From contig OX419336.1 in the NCBI GenBank assembly GCA_948470475.1, forward strand, positions 41,952,329 through 42,016,328: a stretch of DNA of 64,000 bases, given 5' to 3'. A model generated the notes under the pieces. The model made no database searches. It saw only the letters and a program-made list of their open reading frames with translations, and was not told where the DNA came from. The translations under genes were made by a program, and so were the position numbers. The DNA comes from Galaxea fascicularis. Lineage: Eukaryota > Cnidaria > Anthozoa > Scleractinia > Euphylliidae. Shown one piece after another: positions 1 to 11,800 of the stretch (positions are counted from its first letter, which is position 1; the number at the start of each line of letters is the position of its first letter).

Positions 1-1258
1 AGCTTGAAGAAACGAGCCTTTAAAAGTTTACTTGCAATTTATTTGAAAACACTCTTACAATTTTTTTCTATTTTAGGTTACAAGTTTTGGGACTTGAGTA
101 TCTCAACCTCAAAGTTTCGTTTTGAAGTGTCGGACAGGATTTCCAGATAATCGAACTTTTTCAAAATGAGCGGCTTTGCGTCACCGTTGCTATGGAAACA
201 CTGAGGTTTTGTTTGGTAACCAATTAGAAATAGAATTTGGTCATACGTCGGAAAAGATGGCTTGCTTTAGTGCCAATGAAATCAAAGCTTGTCGTCTATA
301 AGAAATTTTGAATTGAACCGATAGACCTCAAGGCGAAACACTGGTGCGAGGATTCTTAAGCGGTATTGGGCGCTACGGAGGGGGGATTGTAAGGTCTATC
401 AAGTTTAATTTGTTGTCAGATCATGAGATAACGGCCAAATTTGTGTTAGCTTGAACAAGATGGTCAGCTTGGATGTGTCATCTGAAAACCAAATTGCAAA
501 ACTTTAAGAGGGTTGAAGATTTTTCTGCAAACTTATTAACTGATACTTGCGTAGGTTGTTGGCCATATTTCACACATTTCATGAATTATTTGCCCCATCG
601 AAAATACAGAAAGAATATTTTTGCTTTGCTAACGGTGAGAAAGGTTGACGTTAAATTTCTCTAAAGGAAACTCGTTTATCATGACAAATGAATAAAGGGC
701 GTAATTACTAAAGAAATTGTGATGCTGTGTCAGTGAGGGAGTTGTACACAAGAATTATCAACGGGGTTTGATCATGTAAATTGAGCACTGTACAGGGATT
801 CTAAAGGTGACGTTTCGAGCATTAGCCCTTCATCAGAGGGGATACTGCTTTAAAGAAGGGCTGACGCTTGAAACAACGGCTTTTTGAATCTCTGTAATGC
901 AGTGGTCAGTTTACATTATCAACTCCTTTGATAATACCAAATTCTTTTATCACCCCTAATACTTGTAGCACCTCCTCACTCTTTCTCATAAGATATCCCT
1001 CCGGAAAAAACCTTCTGTGCCGCTCGCCAGGTTTTTCCTTGACGTACTTTATTGGTCTCTCCCATAAAAAAGTCAGTTATTCCCTAAGTTAATGTACAAA
1101 ATAAAGAAAAGATGCAGCCATGCGCTGACAACGTTTGAAACGTTTAATTATATGTAGCCATTTCATCACACTATACACTCAAGCAATCTACAATCACCTG
1201 AGATCATACCCTATGATATGTTAAGTCTTATTTCCTTTGACCGTATCAGAAGACGTTA
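1..1258. other. Non-coding stretch downstream of the secreted-protein gene
   Basis: No exon that I can support lies here. The short open frames have no recognisable domain or splice context. The stretch holds a palindromic Penelope-type repeat copy (about 700-955, listed separately) and otherwise AT-rich unique-looking DNA. It probably includes the 3' untranslated region of the minus-strand gene that ends near 1259. Confidence 0.6.
700..955. repeat. Palindromic pair of Penelope-like repeat fragments
   Basis: The left half (about 705-838) contains GACGTTTCGAGCATTAGCCC and TGTACAGGGATTCTAAA. The right half (about 855-950) carries the same blocks in reverse order and orientation (AAGGGCTGACGCTTGAAAC, CAGTGGTCAGTTTACATTATC). 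The same family recurs near 35905-36290, 38745-39060 and 58590-58760. I associate the block with the tails of Penelope-like retroelements in cnidarian genomes. That assignment is from memory; the repeat itself is seen directly. Confidence 0.6.
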
Positions 1259-4200
1259 TCAGTTTATCCAAGGGAATCCCCTCTTTAGCTCCCGTCTCTG
1301 ACTGAAGCGTTTGATCCATGGGAATCCCCTCCGCATTACTTGTGTAACGTGTGCAGTGTGAAGCATGCCGGGAAGTGAGCGGACACTGCTCGCCCCCTGA
1401 CACTCTTCTGGAATCTTCCATTTCTCAGGATTTGCTGAAGTTGTTAAGTCAAGGAAACTAGAAGGAAGGAAAAGATAGTAAATAAATCATGCCTCGTTAG
1501 AACTCACTGCTTCACAATTTACAACAATATTCCTCAAAACAGTTGATGAATGTTAAGGAAGCGGTTGGTATTTCTGCTGCAAGCTGTTAATAGATAAAAG
1601 CTTTAGTTCGTAGCATCCCCGAGAATTTAATCCAAGTTTATAAGCTTGCCACTACGATTTTTGGGGGAGCGAATTTTGATAATATGGCAGTTTATTTGAG
1701 GGTATGGATCCTTCCAGTTATGTCCTGCTGTTAAACCAACGCGACAAATCGTGGACTTCGAATCAGGCTTTTAATGTTAAATGTTTTAACTTTGGTATCT
1801 TTTTGCCTTAGGTAACATGCAACACGAAGCGGAGAAAGTTTGGTGTCCATGGTATTCTTTCAATGACGGTGTTTGTTTGTCCTTTGTATAAAAGCTTACT
1901 TGTAACCAACATGTATCTCATCACGTTTTTACTGAATTGATACTTCACACAATCCGGAGACATGAGCCACTCTTAGAATTGTCCAACATACCCCATTACT
2001 GATGAACGAAAGGAGAGCGAATATGGCACCACAATTTAACAGTTCAGGGCGCGTTTTTCTTGGGAGCTATTCTGGATTAAGAATATTGGGAATGTATTTT
2101 TGCACGTTTTTTTATTGCCTTGGAATCCATTTTGGTTTTTCTGCTGTGTGGTGTAGTATAGACAGAATGAGAAATTAAGTGACTTCCTCATTTGTTCATT
2201 CGTCTCCAGAATAGTCGTTTTGTTATCGTCAATGTGTTAAATTCTCATCATTCTACTCACTGTCATTCTCTCTATTCCCATTCTGGAAGAGCCCAAACAA
2301 ACGCACCCTAAAGTTACTCTGATGCAACTTTACTTGTTCGGCGAGCAGCGCACTACTGTGGCGCCAAACCTTTCTCGAAAAAACACATATGCTGTTTTTC
2401 AAACTAAACCCCATTTTATGCTCCAATCCACCCACAAAATGGCAAACCTTACTCAGAATGAAATATGTGCTGTGCTCTGTTCGGAAAGGCAATACAAACA
2501 ACATGATGGACCATTATATCTTCAGAATGAATGGAGTACTATTGCGTTGATTCCGAAACCAGAATAAATCTCGAAAGAACACGGTTTCCATATTTTGCCA
2601 GTATTCGTGTTCCTTAATAGTCTAATAAGATCAGTGATGACCACAAATTTTGTGCAAAAAAAAAAATAATAAGTCATGCCAATTTGTTTTACTCTTGCAT
2701 ACCGTTGGTTCGGCAAAACGTTTATTGGTAGGGTGTGGAAGAAAAGCCTAAACATGGCATTTTTAGGGCAACAGAAATCCTTTGAAGAATGCTAACGCTA
2801 ATGCTAAAGCTACTTAGAGTGTTATAATGTTACCTTCCCGTTGAAACTGACTCGGCGTCCTTGGATGCGTAACTCACTGGAATGCACTGATTGCCACTCT
2901 CCAGAGTCATAAAGCTCGAGGCTGAAGAGGAGAAATGTATGTTAATTTTTAACGGGCATTGATAGAAACTTGATTAATCACTTTAGATACTTAAATTTAA
3001 AAAATGAGTCCAGGCCCGCCCGATGACTGATGTTCAGCATTATAGGCAAAGCCTTCGATATCACCCAAAGTTAATTCTCCTACCGACTAAGACCCACTAT
3101 TTAGTCCAGCGAGCATTGGTAACGCAAAAAAGAAGAAGAAGAAGACAAAAAAAACAAAACAAAACAAAAGCAGAAAAAAATTGCGTCAAGAGCAACAACG
3201 AAAGTAGTATGGGTAAAGTTAGGAATCTGGTGGGCAGGGAAGGATGCCAGCAGGGAGGGGTAGGGGGAGGGAAGGATCACGTAGCAACAGGCTTCTCCAC
3301 TATTTTTGCTAGAAGAACACATACATGACAGGCGCTTTTTACCCATTTGTCGTGGAAACGAAAAACAAACAAACAAAGAGAAACAAAAACAAAACAACTG
3401 TACCTGTTGATCGCCGTAAATAGTTACTGAAAGTTGATTATGGGAAAAGTACAGATCATACAAAACTGTCATCTCACCTCCTTCAAAATTTAAGGAATAC
3501 AGGTTGACTGAGGCTCCTTTCAATCCAAGTTTACCAGAAGCGGCGGCTGTAATTTGATTCAATGCTGCCTCTATTTCGTCAAGGCTAGGTATGCCCTCAC
3601 CACCCCCACCAGAGTTTGAGAAACATCCTCCCGGGTAAACGACGTAGAACTTTTGCTGTTATTTTAAAGGTAAAATGATGAGGAGTTCAAGATTCAAGTT
3701 AGTATTTTTCATGACGTGCAGTGCTGTGGCAGCAGTCAGGATGGATGTGAACTTTCGATTTTATCGCTAATCAAAAGGGATTTTACTAAAATTCTTGTTC
3801 TTAAATGTTGGTCTTTACTTTCCACTATCGAAGTGAAATAGAGCGCGTTTTTACTGAATAGAATAGGAAGTATTTTTTTTTAAATTCCATTCGAGAGGAT
3901 GACATGTAGTTTTTTGTTCACTAGCGTAACCATACAGAATATTTCGCTAATCACATGACTTCATATTTTCATGACAAGTTTTGAAAACCTTGGCCTCTGA
4001 AATTTAGATTCAATAGCCGTGAAATGAAAATTAAATTTTAATGATTGTACAATCCTATTCCTATTTCTCAGAATGCTTTTATGTTTTTATCATGTCGTTG
4101 ATGTGAAAGTCGTCTGAGATAAATAGGTTCGTTGTCAGTATCACGCTTTGGTATCTAAAGAGTATACTTACCTCTTGGAAGTATGCATATATAGAGTATT

Positions 4201-5788
4201 GCTGTCCGTTTACAGGTGTGTCCGCTCGAAGTCGTTCTTTATTCCGGTCTATTTGGAAACGTACATCGATTGTCTCAGAAGTTCCATCACTCTTTACGGT
4301 GACCTAAAGTGATGGTTATAGAAACATATTTCAACACTGAATTTATGGCAGTTTTGATAGTCCGAGTGGAAGTTCGGATCCTGTACCTCTGAGCCACAGA
4401 CTCATGGGAAGATCGGAATGTCGAAAGACCGCACATACGCGATGACAAATGATATAAGGGAGTCTTAAGGGAGTCACGATTGTGCGCTTACAGAAAATGT
4501 TCATAACCCCCTCCCCCCACCACGGAAGGGTTTTTGGTTTGCCCCGCCCCACTACTCTAGAAATACCAACTTAGCTCCATTCGTTTCTTAAAGAACCTTT
4601 GCTTTTGTTACCCCCTCCCCCTTGGAATTTCCATTGACCTTTCATGGAGGAGGTGTGCGGATATTTTTGAAAGTGCACATTTTAAGCGTGTTGACTAAAC
4701 TAAGGTGCATTTTGACCTTCCCATTGCTAGATGCTCCACCACTGAGCTACAGGAAAGTCGTTGGAACAAGGCCATCTAACTATAAATATCTAAAATACCG
4801 TCATCTACTTTAAATATCTAAATACTGTTTCCTTTCATTAAAATGTTTGATGTATTTACAACTTGCTGTTCAAAAAACGAAGGTGTCTATCAGTAAACAC
4901 AAGTGTAAGCGTACTCGTAAAATGATTAAAGATATAGTTATAAGGAGTACTAGTTAGGAATTAATTTTATAGAAAATGCTGACAACCAGGAGAAAAAGCG
5001 ACTACAAAAAAAAAATTTTAAACATTTTATCTACGCTGACACACCGAAAAACTGGATAGAGTTCTCTGGCATGGTGATTACTAAAAAAATGCTAACTTTG
5101 GGAAGAGGAAAGAACTGACAACCACATTATTACTCAAAGATCCCCGTGAAAAATCGTGTTTTCGCTTGGTTATTAAGAAGCTTGAGCAACGAGGACGGCA
5201 ACGGCAACGAGAAGGCCACAAAACAATAGGCTTAATGCACGTGCGTCAGTTTACAATTTGTTACATTTCATTGCCGTCCTCTGCAAAACAACAACGTGAA
5301 ATGACCAAATTTTAGGTTTCCTCGAGAACGTGAGCACATGACTTCAAGCTTTTCTTTCTTTTTCTTCTTTGCCTTTACACCATTCACAGTAATTTAGACT
5401 CTAGATAGCTCGCTAGCATTTTTCACGTTAAACAAATTGGAATAATCACGAAAAAGTTACGAAAACGACAAGTCATATTTTGAAGTGACGTTCTCGTTGC
5501 CGTCGCCGTCGTTGTTGCTTAAGCTCTCTATTAAATTGAATCTTACCCCGTACAGCCTCCCCGATAGTTGATTCGGAAAACCTAGACAGGACAACAAAGA
5601 AAAGGAACAAAGAAAAGTGAAAGCAAAAAAGGTTGCTCATGGGATTAAACTTGAACATTACAGGGGACGAAACTGACAAACTGCACGGGTGCAAACTTAC
5701 CAGAACAACTTGTCGATCGCTTTCCTGAGTGTGGTTTGGCGTCGGAAACGCCAAGCAGCAGAACAACTACAATAACTATCACCTTCAT
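1259..5788 (-). CDS. Secreted protein, possibly ependymin-related (multi-exon)
   Basis: Exons on the minus strand, 5' to 3': 5788-5701, 5581-5547, 4303-4172, 3655-3404, 2914-2834, and a last exon starting near 1434 or 1423. Phases agree through the first five (196 codons) with GT-AG borders, although the exon at 2914 uses a GAG acceptor. The protein starts MKVIVIVVVLLLGVSDA, a clear signal peptide. A C-x-G-F-P..L-x-G-R stretch, then DVRFQIDRNKERLR, then FYVVYPGGC follow, an order that loosely resembles the ependymin family. That family call is weak. The last exon is ambiguous. Acceptor CAG at 1435-1437 in phase 0 gives a 32-residue tail without the repeat. Acceptor GAG just before 1423 gives a 54-residue tail ending in two RGFPWI units next to dibasic sites. 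Family members are extracellular. No transmembrane segment follows the signal peptide. Confidence 0.5.
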
Positions 5789-8700
5789 TTCGCAAGTGTT
5801 CTTGCTTCGTTAAGTCAGGGAATATTCCCACCGCCTTTTATGCATGTTGCTCCGTGTAATCAGATGTCCAGATTAATTTGAAACCTCGCAATTTAAGCAC
5901 TTAACCGTCCTGTAAAACCAACTGGAATGAATTGGAGGGTCAAACAGATCGAATATCTAATATCCCTCGATAAATAGTAAATTTAATGAATGGCATCAAG
6001 GAAGTAATATCTTAACAAAGGGCCCCGCACCATGCATTCGCGAACCAAAACCTTCAGTCTATGAGGCGAGAAGTCAAAAGATCCTTGTTACAACTTGCAT
6101 TTGTAAGCTAACTAAATCAACAAGGAAAAACGAGAACGTAAGCAAGTTTAACGAGACAAAATTTCCTGCATTTGATTGCTTAACATTTTTGGTCCAACCA
6201 CGAAATAAATACTATGAGCCGAATGTTTTTTGATGGCAATGTGTTTAATGGAAGAAAATTGTTGTGCCCACGGACGAATTAGGTTACAAGTAATCCCTTG
6301 ATCAAAAATATCAAAATAGCTCCAATTCAATTCAGCAAATTGCAATTGAGGTCATTTTATACGATGTATTCAGTTGCCTTTTTCAAGAGGTAAGAAAATG
6401 TATTTTAATGAATTTATATTGGTTTTCAAGCTCGTGGCAGGAGGAGGGGCAGGGGAATTTTTGGAAGTTAAAAAAAATTACCAAAACATAATACTGAGAT
6501 ACCACGATATTGACGGTAGCTAAAACATCTTTATAAAGTAAATTCGCGTTCTTTCAAACTTCACCGCACTTATTCCAACTCGCCAGTTGTAGGCGAATTC
6601 TCCTGCAGTCAATTTTCAATTTTCCGAGCCTTCCCCCCTCCCCTCCCCCTCCCCGTCATTTTGGCCTTGCCACGGGCATGGGTTTGAAACCATTCGTCCT
6701 CTTCTCCCAAAAGCGTTGTCTTCCATTTAGCCTCCATTTCAGCCCTTTAAACAGTGTTAGAAACCTTTCGCCATTACAATTAATAGTGGTCAGGATCGTT
6801 TAAATCTCCAAAGATCTTTTGAAGACTAGAGTGGAAAGTGGTCGGTATAAAAGGAGTTAGTTTATGATAACTGGGGTTCGCGCTGATCAGTGCAGTTCAA
6901 AAAACCCAAAGTCGTTTTTATGCGAAAGGAGGTTAGGGACTGCGAGAAAAAAAAATCAGTAAATTTTAAGTGACGGAAGAGCCAAAACAAAATATCTTGG
7001 TTTTGCTTTTCCTTTCCAAGTTGCAATCTATTTCCCCCAGGCCATAAGTGGCTGGGGGTACCTGAACTGCATCAGTAGGAAATTGAATTATAATTTGTAC
7101 GTATTCAGATGTCCCGCGTCGAGGAAGGGCATAAACTTGGAATGGTCACGTTCTACGTAAATTACGACGAAAAATAAATGAAAAAAAAAAAATTAAAATG
7201 AGGTTTCTCGACAATTTAGTGTTGTAAACGTATCCCCATCTATGAGAAAAAGCTCTCAGATCACATATTAAATGGATGTTTTGAAGGATATAATTTTATT
7301 TGTCCAGCTTTCAATGAGGAAGTAGTCACCTACCTACCCAGCAATCAAGCAAAAAAAAAATTTACACAAAAATAAAATTAATTACCAGTCAACAAGAGGT
7401 TCGGCAATACATTCCTTCTTTTTCGATATTTGCACCTGAAACATTTTTTGTCTGTTAGAACTTGGTGAAACGAAAACGAGATTCGATAGGCACAGTTCAT
7501 CGGAGCCCCTACATTTGACGTACTGGGTTAGAAACGCTTTCCGAGACCGTCAGTGAGTATTGCACTTATGCTGGCTTTAGAAGGGAAAAGTCAGAGTGCA
7601 TTACTTGGAGTGCACTTGATAAATGTACGTTATTGCATTACGATCGAGTACAAAGCAACGCACTAAATTATTTACATGTTAATCAGAGTTGACCTGATTC
7701 TCTCCATTGCGTTCCTTACACGAACAGCCTTTCCTTGGTAGGTTACCAGACTTGATAGTGATTTGAAAAAGTTTTTGATCAATCTTAGCCGATTTCCTGA
7801 ATCATTATGTACATGAAAAATTTAAATTATTATTTTATATCATATAAAAAGACATTTTTTATGGGTTCCATTGCCTTAAATATTGCAAATTATCTTAATT
7901 TTTATTTTCTATTCGCTTTTGGTTGGCTTCAATGCCATGCTCTATGTCCTGTCATAACGAAGGCATGTGTACATGAAAAATGACGATTTGTTTGGAAGTT
8001 TCCAAAATTACAGGATAATTAAGAAACAAGACCTACCGACTTTTTCCCCCATCACCCCACTACTACGAAGTTTCGGACACGTGCTTCTTGTTGGCCTTTC
8101 TGGCTAAAACTGTTCCAGCTGTTTTGATAAAAAAAAGTCGTATTAGAGCGTCTTTCTTACAATGTCTAACCTCTAAACGTTTCGGCGGATGAAAAGAGAT
8201 CACTAATGTCTGTCGGATAACAGGGAAAAGACAATTTTCTGTTTTGTTCGTCCTTAAGTTGTTTTTCTAAAGTTCACGCTTCACTGTATCCAGCCAAAGG
8301 CGGCCCTCAAGCCTACCCGGGCCTGTTATTCACCCTTTACACCTCAATCTGATCAACAAGCGTTTTCTCCTGATTGTTATCGTATATTTCCTATGGTGGA
8401 GGTAAGGACAATTTGTTTCGTCAAAAAGACAACTCATCCCTGGTGATCATTTCTCGTATTCTCATACCCTGCAGGGTTGATAACTAGTGATATTAAAGAG
8501 CATTCTCGTCTCCAGAGCTCACGATCCTTCTGGCCTGCGACAGAGATCGAGAGCTCTGGCCAGTTCCGAAATATGTGCAGTCGCAGTGAAGGTGCATTTT
8601 TGTAGCCGTTAGCAACCACTATTGTTTCAAACTTCTGCGTTTGCGCAAAAGAACCGGAAGTCCGTGATTCACGGACTTCGTGGTTTGGAACCAGCCAGAG

Positions 8701-8844
8701 CTTTAGCCAGAGCTCTCGATCTCTGCCGCAGGCTAGAAGGAACGAGGGCTCTGGGGACGAGAATTAATAGTTGTCATAGTGGTCAATATCGGGATTTAAA
8801 GGGTGAATATACAGTGTGCACTGATGAAGCTTTGTCTACTGATT
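5789..8844. other. Intergenic region between secreted-protein and TBC genes
   Basis: Three kilobases with no exon I can support. It should hold the promoter of the minus-strand secreted-protein gene (just above 5788) and the 3' untranslated region of the TBC gene (below 8845). Polypurine and polypyrimidine tracts occur, for example around 6630-6655. One short minus-strand open stretch near 7100-7160 is flanked by AG dinucleotides but resembles nothing I know. Confidence 0.55.
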
Positions 8845-11800
8845 TCAAGACATTGTCTCAAAATCAACCACTTGAAAGCAGTCCTCCACTGATTTACGAC
8901 AGTACTTGAAAAATAACTCCTCAGCCCTCATGAGGATGATATTCAAGTCCATTTTCATCGCCAAACTGCAAATAGAAAAATAAAAGTCAAATAAAGATGT
9001 TGTGTCTACGGGCAGTCAGCTTGCTACTTGCACAACAGTGGGTAGCTGCGAAGAAGCATACATTTTTTTTCTTTATACCTTTGGTCCTTACCATTTATAC
9101 GGAAAACCAGGAAATTCTGGTTGGGAAATCAAATGGTACATACCGCTCCACTTAGAACGTTTCAGAAATTATGGGCCATCGGCTTAATCAATGCACTTTC
9201 TCTGTTAATTTTTAGCTTTCCATATAATACTAAGAACATATTGTGTTTTATCCATTTTGCGTGTGGGTAAGCTGCAGTACTAAACATTAACACGTATAAT
9301 TTCCACCAAGCTGGATCGTCCCTTGTCTATACTGACCGCGCACAAATTTGAACGGAATCTGTTTCCAATGACGGTCTCATTGGAGGGCAGGAATGTACCT
9401 GATTCCTTTACGTCCAGTGTAAAAAATTTTCTGCGAAAGGCCCGTGAGTCTACACTTAATGAATCTCCGTAGTACACTTTCCTTCTCCTCTGTGCCGCTA
9501 ACTAATACAAACAAACACTGTATCTACAGACGTTCCTACTGGCTACATTATATTAAAAAAGGCTACAACTAAATGGCCTGGGAAGATTCTTGTTTGGGTT
9601 CAAAAGTCAGGTTAAATAAAAACGTTTTTTATAAACAAGATGGAGAAGAACTCCGAGAGAAAGACATCCAGTAGATTTGAAAAGAGATAGGACTTGCTAG
9701 ACACGAAAACTTGCCAAAACAGCGGCCTGGATTTGTTCGATAAAACCAATGGAATCAGTATACTTTCGCTGCTTGACTAAAGCCGTTTTCAACATAATTG
9801 GACTATTACTTTAAGTTTCCATTAAAACAAACGAATACTTACAACTGGTATCATAAACCAGAACTAAAGAATCGTAAAGTTTTAAGCCAAGCTGTGTTAC
9901 ACGTACCTGTGGATTGTATTGTATACCGATGACACTTCTGAACATTTCAACAATTCGTTCTTATATTCCTTTAAAACCGCAAGACACACAAACACCTCGA
10001 AAGAGTAGTTTGTGGTCATGTCCACAACTTGGACATGAAATTCACCTCCTGGAACACAAGCATTTTGGTGATTTTTTCAGTACAGCAGCCAAAGCAAGTT
10101 TGTCATTTTAAAAACGCAATGACAACAACAACACAACGCAAAGGTTCAATGGCAAGAAGAGAGACTTTTTTTACCAGCTTTAAACATTTTTAATTATTTC
10201 TTTATCGTACCATATCACCACGGTTTGTGCAGAAAGTAATTATACAAGCGAGGTTAGCGAAGCCATGGGCTTTCCAGTTTCTTGAGTCAGAGAACAAAAA
10301 AACCGGGATACGATCAGAAGCATCTCTTAAAAAGTCACTAAGCTAAAATAATTATTGGATTTTCTTCTTCCAAAGTCAAAATAACACCGGTGTTTCGTAC
10401 CGCTTACTAACTAAGCTTGACTCTGTGTGCTTACGTGGACTGCGTTATATTCACAGTTATAGGGTACAGAGATGAACAGTTTCGCGCCAAAATCACAACG
10501 GGCTTGCGCCAACATGCGACACTCTTGTGTGTATCTTATGCCTAAGAGCGGTTGGTTGGAAACAGGGCTAAAGCATTAAACCTCTACTGATATCTGCTAC
10601 TTCATGCTGGAAATTACTGAGGTATTACACTAGGATACATAAGCAATAAATTTAGCCAAAATTGACAGGTTCTTAAGACAGATTCTCTCACCATCTCTCT
10701 CTAACTCTTTAGCCCGCTGTCTCTCTCGCTCTCTTTCAGCCTCCATGGAGGATAACTCGAGATGCTGGCTGCTAATAATCTCAAACATTGTCAAAGCATC
10801 TTTAAATGGAAACTCTCTCTTGAACGTCAAAACGATCCATCTGTTAAGGGGAAAGTAAAGCATAGTTAGGAATTTTCCTGCAAAGTTGCCCGGAATTTCG
10901 CCTCACACTTGACCGAAAAGGCCGCGGGTCGAGTTGGCTTATCAGGTGATAAATTATTATAAGAAATTCAGCAGGATGATTACTTTATTATTCAGCAAAC
11001 TGATATCAAAGCACAATTTACTTACACGACACATAGTTACGTATATCGTAGAATACCTGTTGAATACGCACGACGAATCTAGTATTTTCTTTGTAAACTG
11101 GCGTCTGACACAATATATCATCACTAATAAACTTCTCTAGATATACCAAGTTTTCAAAAAAAAAAAACGCGAAAAAAATTACTTTTTTCTTCGTTCTATT
11201 TCCTTCTGTCACTCGTCTAAAATTCCAATTCCAATGTCCAGTTGTAAATATCGAACACGGCAGGTAATACAAAAGTCGTGTGTTCTGAGCCAGGAGCCAT
11301 TTTTTTCTTACCGTCGACAGTTAGGCACACGATCGACTCAGATTCGTAAATATCCTATCAGTGCATAAAATGCTTAAATATAATTTTTTTTTGCTGGAAA
11401 AAAACCTCCACTGAAATTGACAAAACATGACCCAGAAGTCGTACATTTGATGTTTTTATCACTTACAGCAAAATAACTAATGCCTGTTACTTGTATTTTA
11501 GTTCATAGTCATAAGTGTTTGTACTTGTAATTGCTTGTCATTCTTTTATCAGTTTTAGAGTGTTGGCTTTGTCCCGCCTCGGTTCTGAGCTTGTGGCTAT
11601 TTGCCGGACAAACTATTATTATTGAAGTTTTTGTGCAAATAAATTGTTGTTGTTGTTATAAAATAATAAAACATCCAATTCCAGTTTTGTGTCTTGATAC
11701 TCATGGAAAGAAGGCCATATGACAAACCAAATCATGCGCCGGGTCAAGATTTTACCTGACAATTACTGTTCCATTTCGGACTTGATTGTTGAGAAATTAG

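Noticed and set aside
3101..3403. Continuation of the secreted-protein frame past 3404
   Set aside because: The donor CAACAG|GTACAG ends the exon, and the continuation is a low-complexity Phe/Cys-rich translation of an A-rich repeat.
9280..9477. Minus-strand frame as an additional TBC exon
   Set aside because: Much of it lies in a MITE copy, and the flanking exons (10048-9907 and 8965-8845) join in phase without it.
11063..11137. Possible TBC exon (acceptor CTAG, donor CAG|GTATTC) on the minus strand
   Set aside because: It is open in one frame, but the sequence does not fit the TBC domain. The exon at 11825-11915 fits perfectly between its neighbours and makes it unnecessary.
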